Positions 53,597 to 62,833 of a stretch of DNA of 64,000 nt are shown in pieces. Below the pieces are notes generated by a model that worked only from the letters and a program-made list of their open reading frames with translations, did not search any database and had not been told where the DNA came from. Origin of the DNA: Phycisphaerae bacterium (GTDB lineage: Bacteria; Planctomycetota; Phycisphaerae; UBA1845; Fen-1342); assembly GCA_017999985.1 (NCBI GenBank), contig JAGNKU010000003.1, positions 307,139-371,138 of the forward strand. Reading direction: 5' to 3'. Within the stretch, counting starts at the first letter, position 1. Each line of letters begins with the position of its first letter. The position numbers and the translations under genes are program-made.

Positions 53597-54628
53597 CTAC
53601 TGCTTCACCCGCACAACGATTCCCGCGCCCTCGTCCCGCCCGAGGTCGAACCCGGAGTCCAGAAATGCTTCGATGACCCGCACGTTCGTCTCGGCGTGAC
53701 GCGATAGTCCCGCCGTTCGAAAAGCGCCTCCGCCCGCCAGCACGAACGGCAGCAGAAGCTGATCCGTCAGGTACTCGCCGACCGGCACGTCGTCTGCGAG
53801 ATACCGGTGGGTTTGCTGGGCGACGCGGTCGGCAACCGCCTCGGCGGGGCGGCCCCGCTCGCCGAAGCCAGTGAAAACCTCTGTCACGTGCGCCGACCGT
53901 ATCTCGACCACGACCACGTTGCCCGGCCCCCGTGAGTCCGCGACTTCCTCGACGATGAGGTGCTCGTCGCCGATGCCGAGCGTTTGCCCGATCAGTGTCA
54001 GCTCGCGCTCGGCGATGTGGCGGGGGAGCCGCGCAACCCTCGCCGTGGCGCTGACGCGCTGCGTTTCCCCACGCGTGAGCAATTCCAGCGGCCGCAAGGC
54101 GGTGCTTGGCGTGACCGTCACTTGAAAGGCGCCGCCACCCGCGGGGTAGAAACCTGGGCGCAGCAGCGTGGCCTGCACACGCGGCCCCATGCGCTCGATG
54201 AGCGGCAGGAACGCGCTGGTCAGGAAGTCGAACGGCGGGGCCCACGGATTGTGCGTGCCGCCCTCGAGATGTAGCGTGGATGGCCCCGCCGCGCACAGCA
54301 GCGCCGGCAGAACCGCCTGGAGCACGAGCGTGGCGCTGCCGGCCGTCCCGACCGCGAAGTGATACTCGCCCGGACGCACGCCACCGGGGACGAACGTCAG
54401 CTCCGACGCACCGAGTTTGCCGCCCACCACATCGGCCTGACCGATGGCGGCCGCGGCCTGCAGCGCGGTGAGATGCTGGCGCAGCAGTCCTGGCTGCTTG
54501 CGGCCGGCACGGATCCGCTGGATCTTGAAGGGCTTGCCCGTCGCCAATGCCAGGGCGAGCGCCGAGCGCAGGATCTGCCCGCCGCCCTCGCCCTGTGAAC
54601 CGTCGATCGTGATCAGCCTGTCAGCCAT
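53597..54628 (-). CDS. rtcA: RNA 3'-terminal phosphate cyclase
   Basis: The 343-residue cytoplasmic enzyme converts RNA 3'-phosphate to a 2',3'-cyclic phosphate with ATP. It starts LITIDGSQGEGGGQILRSAL, the family hallmark. The catalytic His is in SRHAETNVRVIEAFL. The region SATARVARLPRHIAERELTL is also conserved. No rtcB or rtcR gene is beside it in the window, so RNA repair partners would be elsewhere. The next upstream gene on the same strand is a methyltransferase-like protein. Confidence 0.93.
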   Translation of the reverse strand: MADRLITIDGSQGEGGGQILRSALALALATGKPFKIQRIRAGRKQPGLLRQHLTALQAAAAIGQADVVGGKLGASELTFVPGGVRPGEYHFAVGTAGSATLVLQAVLPALLCAAGPSTLHLEGGTHNPWAPPFDFLTSAFLPLIERMGPRVQATLLRPGFYPAGGGAFQVTVTPSTALRPLELLTRGETQRVSATARVARLPRHIAERELTLIGQTLGIGDEHLIVEEVADSRGPGNVVVVEIRSAHVTEVFTGFGERGRPAEAVADRVAQQTHRYLADDVPVGEYLTDQLLLPFVLAGGGAFRTAGLSRHAETNVRVIEAFLDSGFDLGRDEGAGIVVRVKQ

Positions 54629-54746
54629 TCGAAACCCTTGCCTCGCTGCACACGCGCCAGATTGTGCCGGCCGTCGCGGCTACGCGCTGCGACCGCGTCG
54701 CGCGCTTGCGCCGCGCGCTCGGTTCGCCTCGGCGAACTGCCGCCCT

Positions 54747-55403
54747 CTACCACAACCCGGGCACCAGGCGGCAACGCACGCGCCGGCCGTACTCAACGTA
54801 CCCGTCCAGGTGCGCATGCAGAAAGCGGTCTTCAATGAGCAGGCGGCGCAGCAGGCACGCGGCCGCCGCACACCCGGGTAGCAACGCCCACCACGATCCC
54901 AGCGCCGGGCCAGTCGCGAGGATCACGAGCAGAGACCCCGCGTAGCCTGGATGCCGGACGTACGCATACGGACCGGACGTGATGAGCTGGTGACCGCGGT
55001 CCGTTTGAATCCGGACGACCGGCGAGTAAAAGCGATTCACCGCCATGGCCCAGATGGACAGACCATAAGCCGCCGCCACGGCTGCCAGGGCGAGGAGCTG
55101 GACCCACGGCGGCACGCACGACCACTGGAACCGGCCGGCATCCAGGCCCGCGACGACGAGCAGGGCGGCGAAAATCGGCAGGATGAAGAAGCGCAGCTGC
55201 CGATCTGTGCCGCCGGGGCCGGGTTGGCGGCGTTCCTGCATCAGCCCGCGGTCGATCACCGACAGCGCGAGGAGCCACGCCGCGATCACCACCCCAAAGA
55301 ACGCCCAGAAGAACGGCAGGTCAAGCCGACCGGCACTGCCGAAAAGCAGCGCGGCGGTCACACCGAGGAACAGGACGACACGAACGAGCAGCCCCAGAGA
55401 CAC
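54747..55403 (-). CDS. Isoprenylcysteine methyltransferase-like membrane protein
   Basis: The 218-residue membrane protein has about five helices and the ICMT/phospholipid-methyltransferase core near residue 140: GPYAYVRHPGYAGSLL and a C-terminal LLIEDRFLHAHLDGYVEYGR. The RHPGY motif binds S-adenosylmethionine. Bacterial members have unknown substrates. It is 118 bp upstream of rtcA on the same strand. Confidence 0.85.
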   Translation of the reverse strand: MSLGLLVRVVLFLGVTAALLFGSAGRLDLPFFWAFFGVVIAAWLLALSVIDRGLMQERRQPGPGGTDRQLRFFILPIFAALLVVAGLDAGRFQWSCVPPWVQLLALAAVAAAYGLSIWAMAVNRFYSPVVRIQTDRGHQLITSGPYAYVRHPGYAGSLLVILATGPALGSWWALLPGCAAAACLLRRLLIEDRFLHAHLDGYVEYGRRVRCRLVPGLW

Positions 55404-55602
55404 CCGCGCAGCATAGCGCCCGCCCCCCGGTCGTCAAGGGCGGGTATCGGCAGCCGTCTTCGCCATCGCGTCCGCATACCCGGTCACGGCAGCCCGCTCT
55501 CAGCCACGCGGGCGGCCTCGGTCCGCAAACGCGTGGAACTTTCCGGTGGCCCCAGGCGTCCAACTGTGCAGAATGACGAACGGCCAATTGAAAGGACTTC
55601 CC

Positions 55603-57906
55603 ATGCACCGGTTTTGCGCCTGCCTCTGTGCCCTCGCGTGGCTGATCACCGGCCTCACCGACGCGACCGCCCGCGCGGACGGCTTCATCGTGATTCACGA
55701 TCCGCCGCCAGTCCTGCCGCCGCACCCGCACCCGTATCCGCCACGTCCGCCGCACTACCGCTTTGCCCCACTCGAGGTGAAGTACCATCACGTGACCGCC
55801 CGGATCACTGACCAGTTGGCGGTGACCGAAATTGACCAGGTGTTCTACAACCCGAACCACCAGCAACTCGAGGGCACGTACCTGTTCCCCATCCCCGTCG
55901 GCGCGCAGATCGACCGGTTCTCCATGGACATCAACGGCCGTGAGGTCGAGGCCGAGCTGCTGGACGCTGACAAGGCCCGGCAGATTTACGAGGACATCGT
56001 TCGTAAGGCGCGCGACCCGGCCCTGCTCGAATACGCCGGTCAGGGCCTGTTCAAAGTGCGCATCTTCCCCATCGAGCCGCGCAGCGAAAAACGCATCCAG
56101 CTCAAGTACACGCAGCTCCTGCGCAGCGACAGCGGCATGGTGCAGTACCTTTATCCGCTCAACACCGAGAAATTCTCCGCCGCCCCGTTGCAGAGCGTCT
56201 CGATCAAGGTGGAGCTGGACTGCCAGCAGCCGATCAAGTCGCTCTACTCGCCCAGCCACGCGGTCGAGATCCAGCGCCACGGCGACCGGCGGGCGGTCGT
56301 CGGCTTCGAAGCGCGCGACACGAAACCCGACACGGACTTTCAGCTCTTCTTCGCGGCCGAAAACGCCGCCGACGTCGGCCTCAGCCTGCTCACGTTCCAC
56401 GACGGCCATGACGCCGACGGCGGTTACTTCCTGTTGCTCGTGTCGCCGTCCAGGCAAATGGCCGCCGAGCAAGTGGTCGCCAAGGACGTGGTCTTCGTGG
56501 TGGACACCTCCGGCTCCATGGCCGACCGCAACAAGCTCGAGCAGGCCAGGAAGGCACTGCGCTTCTGCCTGCAGAACCTGAACGACCGCGACCGCTTCGA
56601 GATCGTCCGCTTTGCCACCGAGACGCAGCCGCTGTTCGAGCAGCTTGTCCCGGTGAACGCGACGAACTTGGCCCGGGCCGAGGAGTTCGTCCAAAAGCTC
56701 AGGCCGATCGGCGGCACTGCGATCGAGGAGGCCCTGCTCAAAGCGCTGCAGCCTGCCAGTACTTCCGGCGAGCGCGACCGGCCGTACTTCGTGGTCTTCC
56801 TCACCGATGGCCAACCGACCGTGGGCAACACCAACGTCGACCAGATTCTTGCCACGGTCGGCAAGGCCGTCGGCGACCGCTCCATCCGCATTTTCTGCTT
56901 TGGCATCGGCACCGATGTCAACACGCACCTGCTTGACCAGGTCGCCCAGACGACGCGCGCCGTCAGCCAGTACGTCCTGCCGGACGAGGACATCGAGCTC
57001 AAGGTCTCGAGCTTCTACACCAAGATCAGCCAGCCGGTCCTGGCCAACTTGAAGCTGACGGTCGGCGGAGACCTCCGGCTGGCAAAGTTGTACCCCACGG
57101 ACCTGCCCGACCTGTTCCAGGGCGAGCAGCTCGTGGTGCTCGGCCGCTACACCGGGGCCGGCGATACGGCCCTCACGCTCGCTGGCTCGGTCAACGGTCA
57201 ACCGCGTTCATTCAGCTACGACGCCCGGTTCGCGCGGCAGTCGACCGAGCACAGCTTCATCCCGCGCCTGTGGGCCACGCGCCGGGTCGGCTTCCTGCTG
57301 GACCAGATTCGCCTCCACGGCGAAAACAAGGAGCTCCGCGACGAGGCCGCCGCGCTCGCGCGCCAGTATGGCATCGTCACGCCATATACCGCCTATCTGA
57401 TCGTCGAGGATGAGGCCCGTCGCGACGTCCCGACGTCGGTCCGTACGCTGCAGCTCATCGACCGCGATGAGACCATCCGCGCGCGGGCCGGCCGGATGTA
57501 CGAGGAAGTAAACAAGGTCGCGAGCGGCGACGCGGCGGTGGGCGGCGCGCAGGCCCTCGACGCGCTGAAGGGGGCCGAGACGCCCGCCGCGGCCCCTGCG
57601 ATGGCCAACTTCCACGTCCTCCAGGGTCAAACGGGCGCTGTCGCGGCTGAGGGCGCGCGGGTCCAGCAGGCGCTCCAGGCCCAGCAGACACGGTTCATCC
57701 GCGGCCGGACCTTCTATCAGAACGGTACGCTCTGGGTCGATGCCCAGGTGCAGAGCCGCTCGAACGTCCAGCCCGTGCAGGTGAAGTTCAACTCCGACGA
57801 GTATTTCGCGTTGCTGCACAAGCACCCCGACGCCGCCCAATGGCTGTCCGTCGGCACGCACGTGCAACTGGTCCTGAACGACACGGTGTACGAGATCGTC
57901 GAGTAG
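55603..57906 (+). CDS. VIT-VWA domain protein
   Basis: The 767-residue protein has a signal peptide (LCALAWLITGLTDATARA) and a Pro/His-rich segment (PPVLPPHPHPYPPRPPH). Residues about 60-190 are a VIT domain (ITDQLAVTEIDQVFYNPNH, QLEGTYLFPIP). A von Willebrand A domain follows with the MIDAS motif Asp301-x-Ser-x-Ser (VVDTSGSMADR), and IFCFGIGTDVNTHLLDQ nearby. The C-terminal 250 residues are unclassified. Such inter-alpha-trypsin-inhibitor heavy-chain-like proteins are common in planctomycetes with unknown roles. ATG at 55603 follows AAAGGA; the upstream frame from 55546 is less likely. Confidence 0.88.
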   Translation: MHRFCACLCALAWLITGLTDATARADGFIVIHDPPPVLPPHPHPYPPRPPHYRFAPLEVKYHHVTARITDQLAVTEIDQVFYNPNHQQLEGTYLFPIPVGAQIDRFSMDINGREVEAELLDADKARQIYEDIVRKARDPALLEYAGQGLFKVRIFPIEPRSEKRIQLKYTQLLRSDSGMVQYLYPLNTEKFSAAPLQSVSIKVELDCQQPIKSLYSPSHAVEIQRHGDRRAVVGFEARDTKPDTDFQLFFAAENAADVGLSLLTFHDGHDADGGYFLLLVSPSRQMAAEQVVAKDVVFVVDTSGSMADRNKLEQARKALRFCLQNLNDRDRFEIVRFATETQPLFEQLVPVNATNLARAEEFVQKLRPIGGTAIEEALLKALQPASTSGERDRPYFVVFLTDGQPTVGNTNVDQILATVGKAVGDRSIRIFCFGIGTDVNTHLLDQVAQTTRAVSQYVLPDEDIELKVSSFYTKISQPVLANLKLTVGGDLRLAKLYPTDLPDLFQGEQLVVLGRYTGAGDTALTLAGSVNGQPRSFSYDARFARQSTEHSFIPRLWATRRVGFLLDQIRLHGENKELRDEAAALARQYGIVTPYTAYLIVEDEARRDVPTSVRTLQLIDRDETIRARAGRMYEEVNKVASGDAAVGGAQALDALKGAETPAAAPAMANFHVLQGQTGAVAAEGARVQQALQAQQTRFIRGRTFYQNGTLWVDAQVQSRSNVQPVQVKFNSDEYFALLHKHPDAAQWLSVGTHVQLVLNDTVYEIVE

Positions 57907-57956
57907 CGGGCGGCACACGCGCCGCGCATCACACCGCAGTTTGAAAGGGACATCCC

Positions 57957-58223
57957 ATGAACCGTCACGCGCTGCTCCGCGCACGCGTAGTCGTAGTCGC
58001 GCTGCTCGCGCTTCCGGGCACCGGCCTGCAGGCTCAGCAATCCGCGGCCGCGCTCGGGTCACAATCCGCCGCGGCACGCACCATCGAGGTCTGCTTCGTG
58101 CTCGACACAACGGGCTCGATGACCGGCCTGATTGAGGGCGCCAAGGCGAAGATCTGGTCGATCGCCAACCAACTGATCGCGGCCCGGCCCACGCCGCGGC
58201 TCAAGCTTGCCCTGATCGCCTAA
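57957..58223 (+). pseudogene. Truncated VWA gene (N-terminal fragment)
   Basis: The 88-residue frame has a signal peptide ([16 protein letters not shown]) and the first part of a VWA domain with the MIDAS start VLDTTGSM and the helix [19 protein letters not shown]. It stops (TAA) just where family members continue with a YRDRGD-like segment, about 30-40% into the domain. The following 120 bases hold no continuing similarity in any frame, so the rest of the gene appears to be lost. The remnant sits 50 bp after the VIT-VWA gene. Confidence 0.7.
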
Positions 58224-58344
58224 CGCTGGTTCGGTGTGCGGCGTTGCCATTTCCCAATCCGCCGCCCGTTGTCGTGGCCCGGGCGCGCGGGTACACATAC
58301 GCGCACTGTCACCGATCCGGCGCCCGCGTCCTGGAGGACCGGCC

Positions 58345-61107
58345 ATGAGAACCACGCTCCGCGCGTTCCTCACCGTGCTGTTGATGCTTGCCTGGCCTTT
58401 GACCATAGCCGCCGCTCAGCCAGGCAACGCTCTCGTGGACGAGTCGTTCGACGGCCCCGCGCTCGCTCCGGCGTGGACCGTCGACAAGTCCGCGGGTAAC
58501 GCGATCGAGTTACGCGACGGCGATGTCGAAATCCGCGCCGCCGAGAACACCTACGCGCACCTGCAGCGTCCCCTGACGCACGATCACATCCGCGCGAGCT
58601 GCGTTCTCCAGCCCGGCAACGGCATCAGTTGGTGCACGTCCCTCTTCCTGTACTGGCAGCCCGCCGATTGGTGCCAGATCGGTGTCATCCCCCGCGGCGA
58701 CGGGCGGTACTACGTGTGCGTCACCACCCGGGGCCAGCGTCACGAGCGCGACCTGACACGCTGTCGCTTCGCCGCCTGGCACCACGTGGGGATCGAGCTC
58801 GGCGAGGATTGCCTGCGTTTTGTCACCAGTTCCGACGGCACGACGTGGAAAACCGAGCTGTTCCTGCCGCGCCCGCCGGAACTCATGGGCCCACCCACCC
58901 TGCTCATCGTCGGCAAGGGCTTTGGCGTCGACGCCGACACACCGGATCTGAACGGCGACTACGGCGACCGTGGCCCGGAAGCGGTCTCACGCATCCGCCG
59001 CGTCCGTGTGGAGCCGCTGCCTACCGAACGCCTCAGGATCACGGATGCCGAACGCCGCGCGCGCGAGTTGTCCGACGCCGATCCCCTGGGCACGGCCATT
59101 CTCGAACGCCCCGGCGATCCCGACTACGACACTGTCGCCGCCCAGCTCCCGCCCCTCAACAAGCCCCGCGAGGCGGTCGGCGTGAAGGACCACCCCTACG
59201 AGATCGGCGTCGAGTACGACGGCACCGTCCAACTGGCCGAACCGGGCGATGGGTGGGAGCAGAAAGGCCCCACGGCGTATTTCGAGCTGGGCACGCCGCC
59301 AGCACGCTTCGGGACCACTGCCGTGCGCAAACGCCTGCTGCACGGCTACCTGCCGATCGTCATCACCGAGTGGGAGCACGATGGCCTGTCGTATGAGCAA
59401 ACCGTGCTCGGCTGGTCGGAGCAGCAGAGCCCGGATCGCGACCTGTGGGCCTGCGTGCAGCTCCGGGCGTCCAACCCCGGCACCGCGGCGCGCCGCGTCG
59501 ACGTCGCGCTGCACATCCGTCCCGAGTCGCCGGACTTTCCGCCGCTGCACCGCACGCTCGATCTTCCACCCGGCGGATCGGCCACACTGTGTTTCGAGGT
59601 CCCCTCGCCGCTCGCGGGTCGTCACCGCGCGGAAATCGCGCCGGCTGAGTTCGCGCAGCGTCGTTCTGAAGTCACCGACACGTGGACCGATCTGCTCAAT
59701 AGCGCGATGTCCGTTGACGTGCCCGAGCCGCGCGTCAACGACGCCTACCGGGCTTGGCTCGCGTACAACTACCTCAACGTGGACAAGACGGACGGCCGCT
59801 TCGAGCCGCACGACGGCGCCGGTTTCTACGAGGCCGTCTTCGGCTACAGCGCCGCGCTCTACTGCCACGCCCTCGACCTCTGGGCCCGCCACGACGACGC
59901 CCGCCGCTACCTGGAATCGATGCTCACGCTTCTCAAGCCGGACGGACTGTTCTATGTGAACTATGGCCTGCCCGATCACGGCGCGCTGCTCTTCGCGCTC
60001 GCCGAGCACTACCGCTTCACCCGCGACGCCGACTGGCTACGCCGCGTCGCGCCGCAGATGCAGCGCATGACGGCCTGGCTGCTCGACCAGCGGCAGAAGG
60101 CCCTCGCCGAACACGACCAGCGCGGCCCGGTGACCCGCGGCCTCATCAAGTTCGCTCCCTACGCCGACTATCAAAACCCCACCTTCAGCTACTACGGCGA
60201 CGTCTACAGTTGCCTCGGCCTGCTCCACGCCGCCGACGTCTTCAAACAAGTGGGCCTGGCGGACGACGCCAGCCGGTTGGCCGCCGCTGCGGATGCTTAT
60301 CGCCGCGACATCATGGCCTCGATGGACGCCGCCCAGTTTGAGCGCGACGGCGCCACGCTCATGCCACTGGAGCCCGACACCCGCCGACACCTCATCCAGT
60401 ACCAGTACAAGTGCAAGGGCTACTACGGCCTGGTCGCGTCCATGCTGCTGGAGGCGGAACTCTTGCCGGCGGCCGACCCCCGGGCACTGCTCTATGTTCG
60501 CGGCCTTGAGCGCCGCGGCGGGCTGATCATCGGCATGTGCGAGTTCGACGACGGGATCGACCACGCCTACACGTATGGTTACTGGCTCAACTGCCTGCGC
60601 CGCGACGACATCGACCGGGTCCTGCTGGGCTTCTACGGCACCCTGGCCTACGGCATGGGCCGCGACACCTACTGCGGCGTCGAAGTCACGCAGCTTATGA
60701 CCGGCGAGCCGACGCCGACGACGCCCCACTTGTACTCGGGCACGCAGCAGCTCCGCCTCCTGCGCATGATGCTGCTGCATGAAGAGGGCGACGAGCTGGT
60801 CATCGGCCGCGCGATCCCGCGCGCCTGGCTGGCACCCGGCAAGCGCGTTGTCGTCCGCAACGCGCCTACCACGTTCGGCCCCGTGTCATTCACGCTTGAG
60901 TCGCCGGCGGATAGCAACGTCATCCGCGTGCACTTGGAGCCGCCCACACGCACCACGCCGCGCGCGATTCGCCTGGTTGTGCGGCATCCGCGCGGGCAAC
61001 CGATTGCATCGGCCCGGCTGAACGGCGAAGGGGTCACCGGCTTCCGTGGCGAAACCCTCGTCCTGCCGCCGCCCACCGCGCCGGCGCACATCGAGTTGTC
61101 GTATTAA
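58345..61107 (+). CDS. Large secreted protein with six-hairpin glycosidase-like C-terminal half
   Basis: The 920-residue protein has a signal peptide (AFLTVLLMLAWPLTIAAA). Residues about 25-230 form a jelly-roll domain of the laminin-G/DUF1349 type (LVDESFDGPALAPAW). The middle part is a beta domain, and the C-terminal half (about 450-850) is Trp- and Tyr-rich helical hairpins (YRAWLAYNYLNVDKTDG, DGLFYVNYGLPDHGALLFAL, KCKGYYGLVASMLLEAEL) as in (alpha/alpha)6 glycosidases. No catalytic pair could be assigned. The ATG at 58345 follows GGAGG. The last residues form a beta domain (PVSFTLESPADSNVIRVHLE). Confidence 0.6.
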   Translation: MRTTLRAFLTVLLMLAWPLTIAAAQPGNALVDESFDGPALAPAWTVDKSAGNAIELRDGDVEIRAAENTYAHLQRPLTHDHIRASCVLQPGNGISWCTSLFLYWQPADWCQIGVIPRGDGRYYVCVTTRGQRHERDLTRCRFAAWHHVGIELGEDCLRFVTSSDGTTWKTELFLPRPPELMGPPTLLIVGKGFGVDADTPDLNGDYGDRGPEAVSRIRRVRVEPLPTERLRITDAERRARELSDADPLGTAILERPGDPDYDTVAAQLPPLNKPREAVGVKDHPYEIGVEYDGTVQLAEPGDGWEQKGPTAYFELGTPPARFGTTAVRKRLLHGYLPIVITEWEHDGLSYEQTVLGWSEQQSPDRDLWACVQLRASNPGTAARRVDVALHIRPESPDFPPLHRTLDLPPGGSATLCFEVPSPLAGRHRAEIAPAEFAQRRSEVTDTWTDLLNSAMSVDVPEPRVNDAYRAWLAYNYLNVDKTDGRFEPHDGAGFYEAVFGYSAALYCHALDLWARHDDARRYLESMLTLLKPDGLFYVNYGLPDHGALLFALAEHYRFTRDADWLRRVAPQMQRMTAWLLDQRQKALAEHDQRGPVTRGLIKFAPYADYQNPTFSYYGDVYSCLGLLHAADVFKQVGLADDASRLAAAADAYRRDIMASMDAAQFERDGATLMPLEPDTRRHLIQYQYKCKGYYGLVASMLLEAELLPAADPRALLYVRGLERRGGLIIGMCEFDDGIDHAYTYGYWLNCLRRDDIDRVLLGFYGTLAYGMGRDTYCGVEVTQLMTGEPTPTTPHLYSGTQQLRLLRMMLLHEEGDELVIGRAIPRAWLAPGKRVVVRNAPTTFGPVSFTLESPADSNVIRVHLEPPTRTTPRAIRLVVRHPRGQPIASARLNGEGVTGFRGETLVLPPPTAPAHIELSY

Positions 61108-61141
61108 ACCCCCCGGTGGGTAGGACCGGCGCCCGCCCGGA

Positions 61142-61609
61142 TCAGGCCTCTTCGACCGTCGCCACCAGGGCCTCGCGCGTGCTGGCCGTGAGCAGGAACC
61201 GCCGGCTCTGCTTGTTCTCGAAGAAGGCGAGCAGACCCGTCAGCACGGCGGCGTATTCCGGCGACGTGTCTTCCGGTGCCAGCACGAGCGCGAACAACTG
61301 CACCGGCTTGCCGTCCAGCGCGGCGAAGTTCACCCCCTTCATCGAACGTGCGATGCCGAACGCGATGCGCGGTACGGCCGCGTGCTTGATGTGGGGCAGC
61401 GCGAACCCCCGTCCCAACGCCGAGCTGCCGCGGCGCTCCCGCGCGCTCACCTGCCGCGCGATCTCGCCGGCCGTGGCCTCGTCGAGCTGGAGCGGCCCCG
61501 CCATCGCCGCGACCATCTCCGCGACGACCGCGTCACTGCGCTCCGCCTGCAGCTCGGGGATCAGCGCCTCGTTCACAAAGTAATCGCGCAATCGAATCGG
61601 CGTGTTCAC
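61142..61609 (-). CDS. ptsN: EIIA-Ntr-type PTS protein
   Basis: The 155-residue protein has the EIIA-Ntr/fructose fold. The phospho-acceptor is His73 in ALPHIKHAAVPR, and LALGKP/ALDGKPVQLFALVLAPE, then LLAFFENKQSRRFLL follow the family. With no EIIB or EIIC gene nearby it should be a regulatory, not transport, component, probably receiving phosphate from an NPr-like protein. Its start ATG is at 61609; the second EIIA gene lies 77 bp upstream. Confidence 0.88.
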   Translation of the reverse strand: MNTPIRLRDYFVNEALIPELQAERSDAVVAEMVAAMAGPLQLDEATAGEIARQVSARERRGSSALGRGFALPHIKHAAVPRIAFGIARSMKGVNFAALDGKPVQLFALVLAPEDTSPEYAAVLTGLLAFFENKQSRRFLLTASTREALVATVEEA

Positions 61610-61686
61610 GTTTCACTCCGCATGCGCCCTGGTACGTCCCGTCGGACCCGCGTGCACGTGCGGACCGGGCCTGGCAGCCGTCCTGG

Positions 61687-62397
61687 TCATTCGCTCTCCG
61701 TCGCGGGTGATGCCGGTGCCGGTTCCACGAAAGACGCCTCGACGCGCCGCGCCTCGCGGAAGACCTCCTCGCGGCAGGCTTCGCGGCGCAGGGCGTCCTT
61801 GAAAGCGGTGTCGCGCAGCGCAAACGCGAGCTGCGACATCGCGTGCAAATGCGCGCGAATGGTCGGGCTGATTAGCGTGAACAGGGTCCGCACGGGCTGC
61901 CCGTCCAGCGCGCCGAAGTCGACCGGCCGCTCCAGAAAACACAGCGTGATCGTCGGGCGTGGCACGTGCAGCACGATCGGATTGCGGACGTGCGGAATCG
62001 CGATCCCGTCGCCGATCGCCGTTGACCCCAGCATCTCGCGCGCCACCAGCACCCGCAGCAGAAACGCCCGGTCCACCTCGTCCGGCAGGCGCATCACGCC
62101 CACGACGGCCCGCAACGCCGTTTCGCGGTCGTGGCCCTCGACGCGGTAGAACACGCCGCCCGCTTCCAGCGCCTCGACCAGTCCCGGACAGGCGGTGTAG
62201 CTGCTCTCCGGCTCTTCGAGGATGTCCACCGAGACTCGGATGCGGCGGGACGTGGCCCACTCCAGCAGCTCGGCGCGATTGAAGCGGTATTGGCCGTTGA
62301 TCAGGTAGGCTGGGACGGTGCGCTGGTTGATCCAGCGGTACACGGTCTTCTCAGAGACCGCGAGCAACTTGGCAGCGTCGCGCACCGTCAACCGCAT
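61687..62397 (-). CDS. Excisionase-type helix-turn-helix fused to EIIA domain
   Basis: The 236-residue protein joins two domains. Residues 1-55 are a MerR/excisionase helix-turn-helix (LTVRDAAKLLAVSEKTVYRW and INGQYRFNRAELLEW). Residues about 85-215 are an EIIA-Ntr domain with phospho-acceptor His136 in GIAIPHVRNP and FCFLERPVDFGALDGQP. The fusion suggests DNA binding controlled by PTS phosphorylation. It is found in planctomycetes and some delta-proteobacteria; a target is not evident here. It overlaps none of its neighbours and precedes the ptsN-like gene on the same strand. Confidence 0.88.
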   Translation of the reverse strand: MRLTVRDAAKLLAVSEKTVYRWINQRTVPAYLINGQYRFNRAELLEWATSRRIRVSVDILEEPESSYTACPGLVEALEAGGVFYRVEGHDRETALRAVVGVMRLPDEVDRAFLLRVLVAREMLGSTAIGDGIAIPHVRNPIVLHVPRPTITLCFLERPVDFGALDGQPVRTLFTLISPTIRAHLHAMSQLAFALRDTAFKDALRREACREEVFREARRVEASFVEPAPASPATESE

Positions 62398-62833
62398 GCG
62401 TCACCCACACGCCCAACCGCAACGGGTACTGCACATTGATAGACATGTTACCGATCGTGTCCAATGATGTCAATCCGCCAACATACTTTTGTGAAGCCCG
62501 GGCCGGAACGCCGGGCTTTCTGGAGCTGACATGTTCTATGGGCCATCTGAAAAGTCGGATAACCCGGACTCCCGCGCACGAGAAAAAAGCGACTGGCCTA
62601 CAGTACGCTTTGTCAGGCGTGTGCAATTATTTACTGGCGGTGACGATACAGGTCAGCTCTGCTACTGAGTTGTCGGCTGTCGGCGCAAGCAGGCGAGGGC
62701 AAGCGACCCCAAGGTGCCCCGCGTGGCCGGCGGTCGCTGCCGACCCCGAATCGGACTTCGGGTGCGGCGTGGCGCCGGCTGAGCCGCGGTCGGCGCTAAT
62801 CTCGGGCGGCTTGGTGTCCGCGTGTCTTGGTGG
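62398..62833. other. Gene-free, relatively AT-rich region with a hairpin
   Basis: The stretch from about 62436 to 62660 is clearly less GC-rich than the rest of the window. It holds the upstream side of the fusion regulator gene. An eight-bp stem AAGCCCGG/CCGGGCTT with a nine-base loop lies at 62494-62518. A 133-residue open frame across it (62436-62837, +) shows no family features, and no codon bias supports it. Confidence 0.4.
62494..62518. repeat. Eight-bp perfect stem-loop
   Basis: AAGCCCGG (62494-62501) and CCGGGCTT (62511-62518) pair across the loop GCCGGAACG. The plus strand is followed by TTCTGG, a weak T-run, so a terminator is doubtful; it could also be part of a small RNA. Confidence 0.3.

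Noticed and set aside
55321..57201. A 626-codon minus-strand frame opposite the VIT-VWA gene
   Set aside because: The VIT and VWA motifs are on the plus strand; the minus frame has none.
62494..62518. Rho-independent terminator
   Set aside because: The stem is good but the T-run after it is only three bases on the plus strand and absent on the minus strand.
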